DNA of 64,000 nt from DATMER01 sp034667225 (lineage in GTDB: Bacteria; Acidobacteriota; Thermoanaerobaculia; Multivoradales; UBA5704), in assembly GCA_034667225.1 (NCBI GenBank), contig JAXDKG010000042.1, positions 66,675 through 130,674 on the forward strand. Direction: 5' to 3'. The position numbers and the translations under genes were made by a program. The notes below the pieces were generated by a model. That model was not told the origin of the DNA. It worked only from the letters and a program-made list of their open reading frames with translations, and did no database searches. This document shows positions 15,155 through 23,983 of the stretch, one piece after another; positions within the stretch are counted from its first letter, which is position 1, and the number at the start of each line of letters is the position of its first letter.

Positions 15155-17833
15155 GTGCGCGAGCAGCCCCGCTGGCGCCGATACCTCCGCTTCTGGGGAC
15201 CTGACCTCGAGGCGGACATCGAGGACGAGCTGCGCTTCCACCTCGACATGAGGGAGCGCGACTTCCTCGCCGCCGGCCTGCCGCCCGACGCGGCCCGCGA
15301 GGAGGCCCTGGCCCGCTTCGGTGATCCCGAGAAGGTGGCGCGCTGGCTCCGCGATCACGACACCCGCCAACTCCGCCGGCACAGGAGGATCGAGGTCATG
15401 AGCGAGCTGCTCCAGGACGCCCGCTATGGATTGCGCAGACTCCGGCAAGGGCCGGGCTTTACCCTCGCCACGGTCGTGGTGCTCGCGCTCGGCATCGGCG
15501 CTACGACGGCGATCTTCAGCGTGATCGACGCCTCTCTGCTGCGGCCGCTGCCGTACCCCGACCCCGAACGCCTGGTCGCGGTGACCTGCTCGCAGGGAGA
15601 GGTTCAGACGCCGGTCTCCTTCCCGGAGTACGTCGACTGGAAGCGGAGCTCGGAAGTCTTCGCGGAAGTGGGCGGGTACTTCACCACGACGGTCGCTCTG
15701 ACCGGGCAGGGCGAGCCGGAGATGCTGCAGGCCGTGCGGATGTCGGCCAACCTGCCGGGGATGCTCGGCATCCGGCCGCGCCTGGGCCGCGTGTTCGCGC
15801 CGGGCGAGGAGGCGCGGAGCGCCGAGCGGGTCGTGATGCTGAGTGAGGGGTTGTGGCGGCGCCGCTTCGGCGGCGCTCCGGACATCCTTGGCCGCTCCGT
15901 CCACTTGGGGGAGCAGCCTTTCACTGTTATCGGGATCATCCCGTCGGGTCCGCGCGCGATCGTTCCAGTCGCCTTGGCCGCCGCGCAGGTGGCCGACGTC
16001 TGGATGCCCTTGCGTCTCGACGAGGAGCGCGCGCCGCGCGGCGTGCACTTCATGGAGGTGGCCGCGCGGCTGCAGCCCGGGCTCGCCCTGGTCCAAGCCG
16101 ACGAGCGCATCGCGACCGTCGCGAGCCGGCTGCAGAAGGCCGAGGTTACGGATCACGGCATCCGGCTCATCCCGCTGGAGCGCACCGTGATCGGAGATGC
16201 GCGGCCGCTCCTCGTCGCGCTGGCCGGCGCCGCGGGCATGGTGCTCCTCATCGCGTGCACGAACGTGGCAAACCTGCTGCTGGCGCGCTCGGCCGTGCGG
16301 CATCGGGAGGTCGCCATTCGCGTGGCCCTCGGCGCGCCCCGAGGCCGGATCGTGCGGCAGCTCCTGGTCGAGAGCCTCCTCCTGGCGCTGCTCGGCGGCG
16401 CCGCCGGCGTGCTCGTGGCGCGGGCAGGGGTGGCGGGTCTCCGCGCGCTCGGCCCTGCCAGTGTGCCGCGGCTCGCCGAGGCCGCGGTGGATGCGCGCAT
16501 GCTGGGCTTCGCGCTGTCGCTGTCGCTGCTCACGGGTCTGCTCTTCGGGCTTCTTCCGGCGCTGCGTGCTTCGCGCACCGATCTTTCCGAGGTGATGAAG
16601 GCCGGGGCGCTCGGCGCGGTTGGAGTGACCGGCGGGATCGGCGCCAGGGGCGGCCCCGCCCGTGATCGCCTGCGCGGCTCGCTCATCGTGGCCGAGGTGG
16701 CGCTCTCTTTTGCGCTGCTCATCGGCGCTGGCCTGCTCATCCGCAGCCTCGACCGGCTGCTCGCGGTGGACAAGGGCTTCGACGCCGAGGGCGTGGTCAG
16801 CGCTTATCTCGGCCTGCCAGACAGCCGCTACCCCGAGCTGCACCAGCAGGCTGCGTTCTACCGCCAGCTGAGCGAGCGCGCGGCGGCGCTCCCGGGAGTG
16901 CAGGCGGTGGCTTTCGTCAACGACCTGCTCCTCCAGGGGGGCACCAACGGCGGGATCACCATCGAGGGGCGCACGTTCCCGCCCGACGCGCAGCCCATGG
17001 CCCAGAAGCGGATCGTCTCCCCAGGTTACTTCGACGTGCTGCGCACACCGGTCGTGGCCGGACGCGCCTTCGAGGACCGGGACGCGGAGGGCGCGCCGGC
17101 GGTGGTCGTCGTCAACCAGGCCTTCGCCCGGCGCTTCTTCCCTGGCGAGAACCCGCTCGGCAAGCGCGTCGACTTCGGCTGGAACACGACCGGGATGCAA
17201 CAGATCGTGGGAGTCGTCGGTGACATCCGCGAGACGGCGCTCCACCAGCCGGCCGAGCCGATGATCTACATCCCTCTGGCGCAGCGTCCAGAGGCATGGG
17301 GATTCCTCGTCCTGCGCACGAGCGGAGACCCGATGGCCGTCGTCCCCGCGCTGCGCCGGACGGTGGCCGGGTTGGATCGCAACCTGCCTCTTGCCCAGGT
17401 GCGCACGCTGGAGGACGTGATCGTCGAAGGGATCGCCGAGCGCCGTCTCGCAATGTCGCTCTTCGGCGCCTTTTCGGCGCTGTCCCTGCTGCTCGCGGCG
17501 CTGGGCCTCTATGCCGTGGTCAGCTACACCGTGGTGCAGCGGCGTAGGGAGATCGGCATCCGGATGGCGCTCGGCGCGCGGGCCAAACACGTCATCCGTC
17601 CGGTGCTGAGCCAGGGGATGTCGCTGATCGTGGCCGGCGCGGCGCTTGGCGCGCTCGCCTCTCTCTGGCTCGGCGGATTCCTGTCAGGGCTCGTGTTCGG
17701 CATCGGCACCACCGATCCCGCCACTTTCGGCGGGGTGGCGCTCCTGCTCATGGCCACGGCGCTCGTGGCGAGCATGGTGCCTGCCTTGCGGGCCGTCCAG
17801 CTCGATCCGGCGAGCGTGTTGCGCAGCGAATAG
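15155..17833 (+). CDS. ADOP-type ABC transporter permease (FtsX/MacB-like)
   Basis: About 892 residues from a GTG at 15155, chosen because GAGGA lies eight bases upstream; the open frame continues further upstream, overlapping padR. After a soluble prefix domain (DIEDELRFHLDMRERDF), it has two MacB-type periplasmic domains and two FtsX-type four-helix units, with the hallmarks GFTLATVVVLALGIGATTAIFS and the C-terminal RRREIGIRMALGA. This duplicated layout without a fused ATPase defines the Acidobacterial duplicated orphan permease family. No ATP-binding gene is adjacent. Substrate is unknown; MacB relatives move macrolides, lipids or peptides. Confidence 0.92.
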   Translation: MREQPRWRRYLRFWGPDLEADIEDELRFHLDMRERDFLAAGLPPDAAREEALARFGDPEKVARWLRDHDTRQLRRHRRIEVMSELLQDARYGLRRLRQGPGFTLATVVVLALGIGATTAIFSVIDASLLRPLPYPDPERLVAVTCSQGEVQTPVSFPEYVDWKRSSEVFAEVGGYFTTTVALTGQGEPEMLQAVRMSANLPGMLGIRPRLGRVFAPGEEARSAERVVMLSEGLWRRRFGGAPDILGRSVHLGEQPFTVIGIIPSGPRAIVPVALAAAQVADVWMPLRLDEERAPRGVHFMEVAARLQPGLALVQADERIATVASRLQKAEVTDHGIRLIPLERTVIGDARPLLVALAGAAGMVLLIACTNVANLLLARSAVRHREVAIRVALGAPRGRIVRQLLVESLLLALLGGAAGVLVARAGVAGLRALGPASVPRLAEAAVDARMLGFALSLSLLTGLLFGLLPALRASRTDLSEVMKAGALGAVGVTGGIGARGGPARDRLRGSLIVAEVALSFALLIGAGLLIRSLDRLLAVDKGFDAEGVVSAYLGLPDSRYPELHQQAAFYRQLSERAAALPGVQAVAFVNDLLLQGGTNGGITIEGRTFPPDAQPMAQKRIVSPGYFDVLRTPVVAGRAFEDRDAEGAPAVVVVNQAFARRFFPGENPLGKRVDFGWNTTGMQQIVGVVGDIRETALHQPAEPMIYIPLAQRPEAWGFLVLRTSGDPMAVVPALRRTVAGLDRNLPLAQVRTLEDVIVEGIAERRLAMSLFGAFSALSLLLAALGLYAVVSYTVVQRRREIGIRMALGARAKHVIRPVLSQGMSLIVAGAALGALASLWLGGFLSGLVFGIGTTDPATFGGVALLLMATALVASMVPALRAVQLDPASVLRSE

Positions 17834-17863
17834 CCAGGGGGGATCGGATATGCTTCGGCCGCC

Positions 17864-19171
17864 ATGGCCCTGACCCCCAACGTCGCGATCGTCGGCCGAC
17901 CCAACGTCGGCAAATCTACCCTCTTCAACCGCCTGGTCGGGAAAAGGCAGGCGATCGTGCACGACATGCCTGGCGTTACTCGCGACCGGATCACCGGGAT
18001 CGCCCATCTCTCCGAGGAGCGGTCCTTCCAGTTGATCGACACGGGCGGGCTCATGCTCGCCGAGGATGATCCGCTCGGCCTATCCAAGCAGGTCTTTCTG
18101 GCGGTGGAGGAGAGCGATCTCCTCCTGCTGGTGGTGGACGGCCGGCAGGGGCTCGTGTCCGCCGACGAGGTGGTCTGGGAGCGCATCCGCCGCTACGGCA
18201 AGCCCGCGATCCTGGTGGTCAACAAGGCGGATACGCGGGAGGCCCGCGACCGCTTCGCCGAGTTCTACGGTCTCGGCATCGACCAGCAGATCCTTGTGTC
18301 GGCCGAGCACGGCGTCGGCATCGAGGACCTTCGGGAGGCGCTCGGCCTCGTGTTGCCCGAGATCCCCGACATCCCCACGCCCGATGCGCCGCCGGTCGCC
18401 ATCGTGGGCCGTCCGAATGTGGGCAAGTCGTCTCTGCTGAACAAGATCGCGGGCCAGCCGCGCTCGCTCGTCTCCCCCGTGGCGGGCACCACCCGCGACC
18501 CGGTCGACACGCTCGTCACCCGGGACGGCAAGTCTTACCTCCTGATCGACACCGCCGGCATCCGGCGCCGGAGCCAGACTTCGGGACAGCCCGAGGAGCT
18601 GGCGGTCATGATGGCGCGCCGCTCGATCGAGCGCTGCCAGGTGGGCGTCCTGGTGATCGATGCCTCCCAGGGGATCACGAGTGGCGACCTCGCCATCGCG
18701 GGGACGATCTGGGAGCTGGGTCGCGCGGCGGTAGTCGCCCTCAACAAATGGGACCTTCTGGACGAGGAGAAACGCGAGAAGCTGGAGATGCAGATGGAGC
18801 GGCTGGACCAGTTGCTCTCGTCGCCCGGCCGCGTCAACGTCTCGGCCCTGACCGGCCGGGGTGTGGAGAAGCTCTGGAAGCCCATCGACCGCGCCATGGA
18901 GGCGTACCACACCAAGCTCACGACCGGGCAGCTCAATCGCTTCTTCGAGAATGCGATCAAGCGTGTGAGCCCGCCTGCCCTGTACGGCGGACCCTGGAAG
19001 CTCTACTACTCGACCCAGGTCTCCACCGCGCCGCCGACCTTCATGCTTTTCGCAAACAAGTCGCTGCCGCGCAACAACACCTACAGGCGCTACCTCGAGA
19101 ACCGCCTGCGCGAGGAGCTGGATCTCCCCGGCGTGCCCGTGCGCCTGGTCATCCGTAAACGGAAGGAATGA
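17864..19171 (+). CDS. der: Ribosome biogenesis GTPase Der (EngA)
   Basis: 435 residues with two tandem GTPase domains, the defining feature of Der, which is needed for 50S subunit maturation. The first domain has GRPNVGKSTLFNRLVG near residue 9, DTGG and NKAD; the second has GRPNVGKSSLLNKIAG near residue 180, DTAG and NKWD. A C-terminal KH-like domain (KRVSPPALYGGPWKLYYSTQ) closes it. The ATG at 17864 is 30 bp after the ADOP permease. Its stop overlaps the start of a small lipoprotein gene by four bases (ATGA), starting a run of coupled genes. Confidence 0.97.
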   Translation: MALTPNVAIVGRPNVGKSTLFNRLVGKRQAIVHDMPGVTRDRITGIAHLSEERSFQLIDTGGLMLAEDDPLGLSKQVFLAVEESDLLLLVVDGRQGLVSADEVVWERIRRYGKPAILVVNKADTREARDRFAEFYGLGIDQQILVSAEHGVGIEDLREALGLVLPEIPDIPTPDAPPVAIVGRPNVGKSSLLNKIAGQPRSLVSPVAGTTRDPVDTLVTRDGKSYLLIDTAGIRRRSQTSGQPEELAVMMARRSIERCQVGVLVIDASQGITSGDLAIAGTIWELGRAAVVALNKWDLLDEEKREKLEMQMERLDQLLSSPGRVNVSALTGRGVEKLWKPIDRAMEAYHTKLTTGQLNRFFENAIKRVSPPALYGGPWKLYYSTQVSTAPPTFMLFANKSLPRNNTYRRYLENRLREELDLPGVPVRLVIRKRKE

Positions 19172-19599
19172 GACCCGCCCGCGTCCTGGTCCTGGCGGGG
19201 CTGCTGCTCGCTGCCTGCCGGAACGAGCCGGCTCCCTCCGCTAACCGCGCTAAATACCGGCCTCCGGCCGACGGGCGTCTGACCGAGGAGCAGGTCCGCA
19301 CCTACCTGTCCGAGGCGCCGAAGTCCGCCGAGTACCAGTGGGTGGCGGCCCGCGTCCGGGAGGCCCGGACGGCGGGGCTGACCCGAGGCATGGACCGGAA
19401 GATCGCGGACAGCCGCCGCCGCATCCTGAGCTCGCTGGAGGAGCGGCGCCGTACCCTGAAAGATCCCGCCAGGCAGGCAAAGGTGGACCGGCAGATCGCC
19501 GAGGTCCGCCGTCTGCTCCGGGGAGCGCCGCCGGAGGTGCCGCCTGCGATTCGGGAAAATGCGGAGCTGGTGGCGCGGCTAGAAAAGGAGAAGCCATGA
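19168..19599 (+). CDS. Small putative lipoprotein, unknown function
   Basis: 143 residues. The N-terminus RVLVLAGLLLAAC is a clear signal sequence with a lipobox, so the mature protein is lipid-anchored outside the cytoplasm. The rest is charged and probably helical, rich in Arg and Glu (for example SSLEERRRTLKDPARQAK), with weak coiled-coil character. No family is recognised. It overlaps der at its start and thrC at its end by four bases each, so it is translated as part of that operon. Confidence 0.75.
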   Translation: MRPARVLVLAGLLLAACRNEPAPSANRAKYRPPADGRLTEEQVRTYLSEAPKSAEYQWVAARVREARTAGLTRGMDRKIADSRRRILSSLEERRRTLKDPARQAKVDRQIAEVRRLLRGAPPEVPPAIRENAELVARLEKEKP

Positions 19600-20720
19600 G
19601 ATGGGCAACCCGATTGCGCTGCTCCCGCACGGGCGTCACCGCGCCCTTGGACGAGCCCGCCTTCCTCTCGCCGGCCGGAGCGCCCTGGCTGGTGGAGTAC
19701 GACCTCGATCCCGTCAAAGGCGAGCATCTCCGCCGCGAGCTGCCGCGACGTCCCTGGACCCTCTGGCGCTACCGTGAGCTCCTGCCTCTCTCGGATTTCG
19801 AGGGCCGGGTCGACCTCGGGGAGGGAGGGACGCCGCTGGTCCGTCTCCGCCGGATGGCTCCGGAAGGAGTCGAGCTGCTGGTCAAGGATGAAGCCCTGAA
19901 CCCGACCGGCTCGTTCAAGGCGCGGGGATTGTCGCTCGCGGTGAACCGGGCCCGCGAGCTGGGAGCCGTGGGGGTGCAGCTCGCCAGCGCCGGCAATGCC
20001 GCCCTGGCCTTGACTGCCTATGCCGCCGCCGCGGGTCTGAAGGCGCGGGTCGCCATGCCGGAAGACACGCCGCCCACGATCGAGGAGCGTTGCCGCGAGC
20101 ATGGTGCCGAGGTGCTTCTTTCCCCTGGGACCCTGGTGGACGCGGCGAAGCTCCTCTCCGACGCGGACGGCTATTGGACGGTCTCGACCCTCCGCGAGCC
20201 CTACCGGGTCGAAGGGAAGAAGACCATGGGGCTGGAGCTGGCCGAGCAGCTCGGCTGGGAGCTGCCGGACTGGATCGTCTATCCCCTGGGCGGAGGCACC
20301 GGGATCGTCGGCATGCACAAGGCTTTCGACGAGCTGCGGAGGCTCGGGCTCGTAGGAGAGAAAAAGCCGCGCTTCGTGGTCGTCCAGCCCACCGGCTGTG
20401 CTCCGATCGTCCGGGCGTTCGAGCTCGGCGAGGAGACCGCCGCTCCCTGGGAAAACCCGCAGACCCGCGTCTGGGGACTGCGCGTGCCCAAGGCCATCGG
20501 GGACTTCCTGGTCCTGAGAGCGGTCCGGGAGTCCGGGGGCACGGCGATCGCGGTTGACGAGGAGAGATTGCCGGAGATCACGTCGCGGGCGGCCCGGCTG
20601 GAGGGCATCCGGGTGGGTCCGGAAGGGGCCGCGGCCCTGGCGGCAGTGGAGGATCTGAAGTTCGGGAAGGGGGAGCGGGTGGTTGTGTTCCAGACGGGGG
20701 ATCCGGGGAACTACGCTTGA
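19596..20720 (+). CDS. thrC: Threonine synthase
   Basis: 374 residues; a PLP enzyme that converts O-phosphohomoserine to threonine. The PLP lysine lies in NPTGSFKARGLSLA (about residue 107) and the phosphate-binding glycine loop in YPLGGGTGIVGMHKAF (about residue 232). The N-terminus resembles the class with a short CSRTG segment. The ATG at 19596 was chosen because it overlaps the lipoprotein stop (ATGA) and starts the family homology; the open frame itself reaches back to 19338. No other threonine-pathway genes are adjacent. Related PLP enzymes such as threonine dehydratase are less likely given the overall pattern. Confidence 0.88.
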   Translation: MRWATRLRCSRTGVTAPLDEPAFLSPAGAPWLVEYDLDPVKGEHLRRELPRRPWTLWRYRELLPLSDFEGRVDLGEGGTPLVRLRRMAPEGVELLVKDEALNPTGSFKARGLSLAVNRARELGAVGVQLASAGNAALALTAYAAAAGLKARVAMPEDTPPTIEERCREHGAEVLLSPGTLVDAAKLLSDADGYWTVSTLREPYRVEGKKTMGLELAEQLGWELPDWIVYPLGGGTGIVGMHKAFDELRRLGLVGEKKPRFVVVQPTGCAPIVRAFELGEETAAPWENPQTRVWGLRVPKAIGDFLVLRAVRESGGTAIAVDEERLPEITSRAARLEGIRVGPEGAAALAAVEDLKFGKGERVVVFQTGDPGNYA

Positions 20721-21733
20721 AGTCCTTTCTCGACTCCCTCATCTCCACCCGCACAGCAACCGCTGCCGTCGCCCTGGTCGGAACAGCGGACGAGATCCTC
20801 TTCGAAGGCGCCTCCGGAGAAGCCACCCCGGAGACCCGCTTCGACTATGCCTCCCTGACCAAGCCGTTCACCTTCACGCTCGCCCTGGTCCTCGACCAGG
20901 ACGGCACCCTCCCGTTCGCCACCCGGATCGGTGAGGTCTTTCCCGAGGCGAACCCGAAGCTGGCCGGCCGGCCTCTCTCCGACCTTCTGCGCCATCGTTC
21001 CGGGCTGGCATCCTGGGCGCCGCTCTATCACCTCTGTCGGTCCAGGGAGGAAATCCTGCCGCTCTTGCTCGACGCCCGCAGGATGCGCCCGAGCCGGCGC
21101 GCCGTGTACGGCGATCTGGACATCCTTCTCTATGGCCTCGCCGTGGAGAAGGTCACGGGACAGTCCTATGCCCGGCTGATCCAGTCGCGGGTCCTCGATC
21201 CACTCGGTCGCTCCTCGGTCGAGCCGGCCCCGGAAGATCAGCCCGACATAGCCCGGAGCTTGATGGACACGGACCAGGAGGTGAAGCTGGCGGCGAAGCA
21301 GGGGCTGACGATCCCCCTCCAGGGTCCACCCCCGCGCGGGCTGCCCCAGGACGGCAACGCTCGTTTCCTCGGAGCGAGCCCGCCCGCCCACGCCGGGCTG
21401 TTCGGCACGGCCCGCGACCTCTGGCGCCTTGGAGCGGAATGGTTGGCTCCGCAAACTTTGTTGAAACGGGAGGCCATCGCGGCGGCTCTGACGGGTAGCC
21501 CCTTCTACCTGGGCTGGTGGCGGAGGAGCCTGAAGAACAGCGCCGGACGGGCGCTCCCTCCCGGCTCTTTCGGCCACACGGGCTTCGCGGGCGGCAGCCT
21601 TTGGATCGACCCTGAGAACAAGCGCGTGCTCGTCCTGCTCACGCACCGGACCGAGCCCTTCAGCAACATGAACTGGTGGCGTCGGCGTTTCCACGCCCTC
21701 GCATATAGTTTGCTCTCTGACGGAGGCACTTGA
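20717..21733 (+). CDS. Serine hydrolase, class C beta-lactamase/transpeptidase family
   Basis: 338 residues. The catalytic SxxK motif appears as SLTKPF near residue 47, followed by a tyrosine motif in AVYGDLD (about residue 136) and a C-terminal HTG (GHTGFAGGS, about residue 287), the third beta-lactamase-like motif. There is no signal peptide, so it is probably a cytoplasmic esterase or D-amino-peptide hydrolase rather than a true beta-lactamase. The start is TTG at 20717, overlapping the thrC stop as TTGA. The thiolase gene follows after three bases. Confidence 0.85.
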   Translation: MKSFLDSLISTRTATAAVALVGTADEILFEGASGEATPETRFDYASLTKPFTFTLALVLDQDGTLPFATRIGEVFPEANPKLAGRPLSDLLRHRSGLASWAPLYHLCRSREEILPLLLDARRMRPSRRAVYGDLDILLYGLAVEKVTGQSYARLIQSRVLDPLGRSSVEPAPEDQPDIARSLMDTDQEVKLAAKQGLTIPLQGPPPRGLPQDGNARFLGASPPAHAGLFGTARDLWRLGAEWLAPQTLLKREAIAAALTGSPFYLGWWRRSLKNSAGRALPPGSFGHTGFAGGSLWIDPENKRVLVLLTHRTEPFSNMNWWRRRFHALAYSLLSDGGT

Positions 21734-21736
21734 CCC

Positions 21737-22924
21737 ATGAACACACGAGACCTCGTCCTGGTGGACGGGTACCGCACCCCGATGATCGATTACAACGGTG
21801 ACTTCGCCGATACCTCGGCGATCGACCTCGCCGCGCATGTGGCCAAGGAGCTGCTCGCGCGAACCGGCGTCGATCCGAGCGAGATCGACCATACCGTCGT
21901 TGGCAACGCCCTGCAGACGTCGCCCGATGCGATCTACGGCGCCCGGCATGTGGCGCTCAAGGCCGGCGTGCCCAACGAGGTTCCGGCCCTGACCGTGAAT
22001 CGCCTCTGCGGCTCCGGCATCCAGTCCGTCATCTCCGGCTCGCACCTGATCCTCGCCGGGGAGGCCCAGACCTGCCTGGTCGGCGGCATGGAGAACATGT
22101 CGCAGGCGCCGCACGTGATCTGGGGCGCGCGCAAGGGCTTCAAGCTTGGGCAAGGACAGCTCCAGGATCTCCTGATGGTCGCCCTGATGGACACCTACTG
22201 CGGCTTCTACATGGCGCAGACGAGCAACAACCTCGCCCGCGACTACGGGATCTCCCGCCAGGAGCAGGACGAGTTCGCGATCCTGTCCCAGCGCCGGGCC
22301 GGCGAGGCCTGGAAGGCGTGCCGCCTCTCCGAGGAGGTCGTGCCGGTGACGGTGGGCAAGGGCAAGCGCGCCAAGACCGTCGAGCGGGACGATCACATGC
22401 GTCCGGAGACCACAATGGAGGACCTCGCGGGCCTGCCGCCCGCGTTCGACAAGGACGGCTTCGTCACGGCCGGCAACGCCTCGGGTATCGTGGACGGCGC
22501 GGCCATGCTGCTCCTTTCGAACGAGCAGAGAGCGCAGGAGCGGGGTTGGAAGCCGCTCGGCCGCATCGTGTCCTGGGCGACCGTGGGCGTCGATCCATCG
22601 CGCATGGGCATTGGGCCGGCGCCGGCCATCCGCGCCGCTCTGAAGAGGGCCAACATGACCATGGACGACGTGGACCTCTTCGAAATCAACGAGGCTTTCG
22701 CCGGCCAGATCCTGGCGGTGATCCGCGAATTGAAGCTCGACGTGGATAAGCTCAACGTCAACGGCGGGGCGATCGCCCTCGGCCATCCCCTGGGCGCGTC
22801 GGGCAGCCGTCTGCTGATCACGCTGCTCAAGGAGCTGCGCCGTAGGGGCGGCGGCGTGGGGGTGGCGTCGGCCTGCATCGGCGGCGGCCAGGGAATCGCG
22901 ATGGTGGTCGAGGCCGCGGCTTGA
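21737..22924 (+). CDS. Thiolase (acetyl-CoA acyltransferase)
   Basis: 395 residues, the usual thiolase length. The nucleophilic cysteine is in VNRLCGSGIQSV (about residue 92), the catalytic histidine in GGAIALGHPLGASG (about residue 348) and the second cysteine in ASACIGGGQG (about residue 378). It catalyses acetoacetyl-CoA formation or thiolytic cleavage of 3-ketoacyl-CoA. An SDR gene overlaps its stop, so a 3-ketoacyl/3-hydroxyacyl reduction step may be linked. Whether it is biosynthetic or beta-oxidative cannot be told from sequence alone. Confidence 0.93.
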   Translation: MNTRDLVLVDGYRTPMIDYNGDFADTSAIDLAAHVAKELLARTGVDPSEIDHTVVGNALQTSPDAIYGARHVALKAGVPNEVPALTVNRLCGSGIQSVISGSHLILAGEAQTCLVGGMENMSQAPHVIWGARKGFKLGQGQLQDLLMVALMDTYCGFYMAQTSNNLARDYGISRQEQDEFAILSQRRAGEAWKACRLSEEVVPVTVGKGKRAKTVERDDHMRPETTMEDLAGLPPAFDKDGFVTAGNASGIVDGAAMLLLSNEQRAQERGWKPLGRIVSWATVGVDPSRMGIGPAPAIRAALKRANMTMDDVDLFEINEAFAGQILAVIRELKLDVDKLNVNGGAIALGHPLGASGSRLLITLLKELRRRGGGVGVASACIGGGQGIAMVVEAAA

Positions 22925-23676
22925 TCGATCTCACCGGCTATCGGGTGGTCGTGACGGGCGGCAGTCGCGGCATCGGAGCCGCGTGCTGCCGTCTCTTCGC
23001 CCGGGCCGGTGCGACCGTCCTCGTCCAATACCTGGCGAGCGGCGTCAAGGCCAACGCTCTTCTCACCGAGCTGCGCCGCGTCGTCGATCTTCCCCACAGG
23101 AAGATGCGCTGCGACGTGACGCGGCGCGAGCACGTCCAGAGGCTCTTTCACTACGTGGAGACGGAGTGGGGCGGGCTCGACTGTCTGGTCAACAACGCCG
23201 GCGTCTGGATTCACGAGCCGCTGGAGAAGCTGGACCACCAGCAGCTCCAAGCCACGCTCGCGGTCAACGTCATCGGCCCCTTTCTCTGCGCCCGCGAGGC
23301 CATCCGCCTGCTGCGCGACTCTCCAAACGGCTCGATCATCAACATCAGCTCCACGGCCGGGCAGAGAGGGGAGGCCTTCTACAGCCCCTATGCCGCGAGC
23401 AAGGGAGCGATGATCTCGGCCACGAAATCCTGGTCCGTGGAATTGGCGCCGGGCATCCGGGTCAACGCCGTGGCCCCCGGCTGGGTGGACACCGACATGA
23501 CTGCCGAGGCCCTCGCCGGAGAGTGCCGCGACAAGATCCTCGACACGATCCCTCTGCACCGCGTGGCCTCCCCAGCCGAGATCGCCGGTCCGGTGGTCTT
23601 CCTCGCCTCGCCGCTCGCGCGGCACATCACGGGCGAGATCCTGAACGTCAACGGCGGCAGCGTGCTGGTGGGGTAG
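22921..23676 (+). CDS. Short-chain dehydrogenase/reductase (FabG-like)
   Basis: 251 residues with the classical SDR plan: cofactor motif TGGSRGIGAA near residue 12, NNAG near residue 90, catalytic serine in INISSTAG and YSPYAASKGA with the YxxxK pair near residue 156. It ends with the FabG-type C-terminus GEILNVNGGSVLVG. The start is TTG at 22921, overlapping the thiolase stop as TTGA. Coupling to a thiolase suggests a 3-ketoacyl-CoA or acetoacetyl-CoA reductase, but the substrate is inferred only from context. Confidence 0.9.
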   Translation: MIDLTGYRVVVTGGSRGIGAACCRLFARAGATVLVQYLASGVKANALLTELRRVVDLPHRKMRCDVTRREHVQRLFHYVETEWGGLDCLVNNAGVWIHEPLEKLDHQQLQATLAVNVIGPFLCAREAIRLLRDSPNGSIINISSTAGQRGEAFYSPYAASKGAMISATKSWSVELAPGIRVNAVAPGWVDTDMTAEALAGECRDKILDTIPLHRVASPAEIAGPVVFLASPLARHITGEILNVNGGSVLVG

Positions 23677-23737
23677 CAGCAATACTCCCTGTGCTATTGT
23701 CCGGAGAAACCGAAGGGCTGCATAAAGGGAGGGGCTG

Positions 23738-23926
23738 ATGAGAAAGAAGCTTGCTCTGAACCGGGAGACCCTGCTCAACCTGACGACGGATCGTCTCGTC
23801 CACGTGAATGGGCACGGGCCAACAAGTCCGGGATGGTGTTATCCCACCGCCGTATGTACGGCGGGATGCACAGGCCCCGGCTCGAATAACTGCGAGACGG
23901 GAAGCGCAGGTTGTAACGAGAATTGA
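23738..23926 (+). CDS. Class I lanthipeptide-like RiPP precursor (orphan)
   Basis: 62 residues. The leader MRKKLALNRETLLNLTTDRL matches the class I lanthipeptide leader pattern of the type K-L-x-L-N-x-E-T-L-x-x-L, and ends near VHVNGHG, resembling the usual V-x-G-G cleavage region. The core has five cysteines (34, 40, 44, 52, 59) interspersed with Thr/Ser (29, 30, 37, 41, 45, 49, 54, 56), as needed for lanthionine rings. A strong purine-rich site GGGAGG precedes the ATG, and a clean terminator follows. No LanB, LanC, protease or transporter gene is in the window, so modification would have to be in trans. Confidence 0.78.
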   Translation: MRKKLALNRETLLNLTTDRLVHVNGHGPTSPGWCYPTAVCTAGCTGPGSNNCETGSAGCNEN

Positions 23927-23951
23927 ACGCCTTCGAGGCACGATGAGGTAA

Positions 23952-23983
23952 GAAGAAGGGGCCCGTCAGGCCCCTTCTTCTTT
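23952..23983. terminator. Bidirectional intrinsic terminator
   Basis: A 12-bp perfect stem, GAAGAAGGGGCC with GGCCCCTTCTTC, around the loop CGTCA, followed by TTT on the plus strand and a pyrimidine run on the minus strand. It lies 25 bp after the lanthipeptide-like gene and touches the stop codon of speB, so it can terminate both convergent transcripts. Confidence 0.9.

Noticed and set aside
15032..17590. An 852-codon minus-strand frame across the first ADOP permease
   Set aside because: The plus-strand frame has full ADOP family structure and a ribosome-binding site; the minus frame is a codon-bias shadow.
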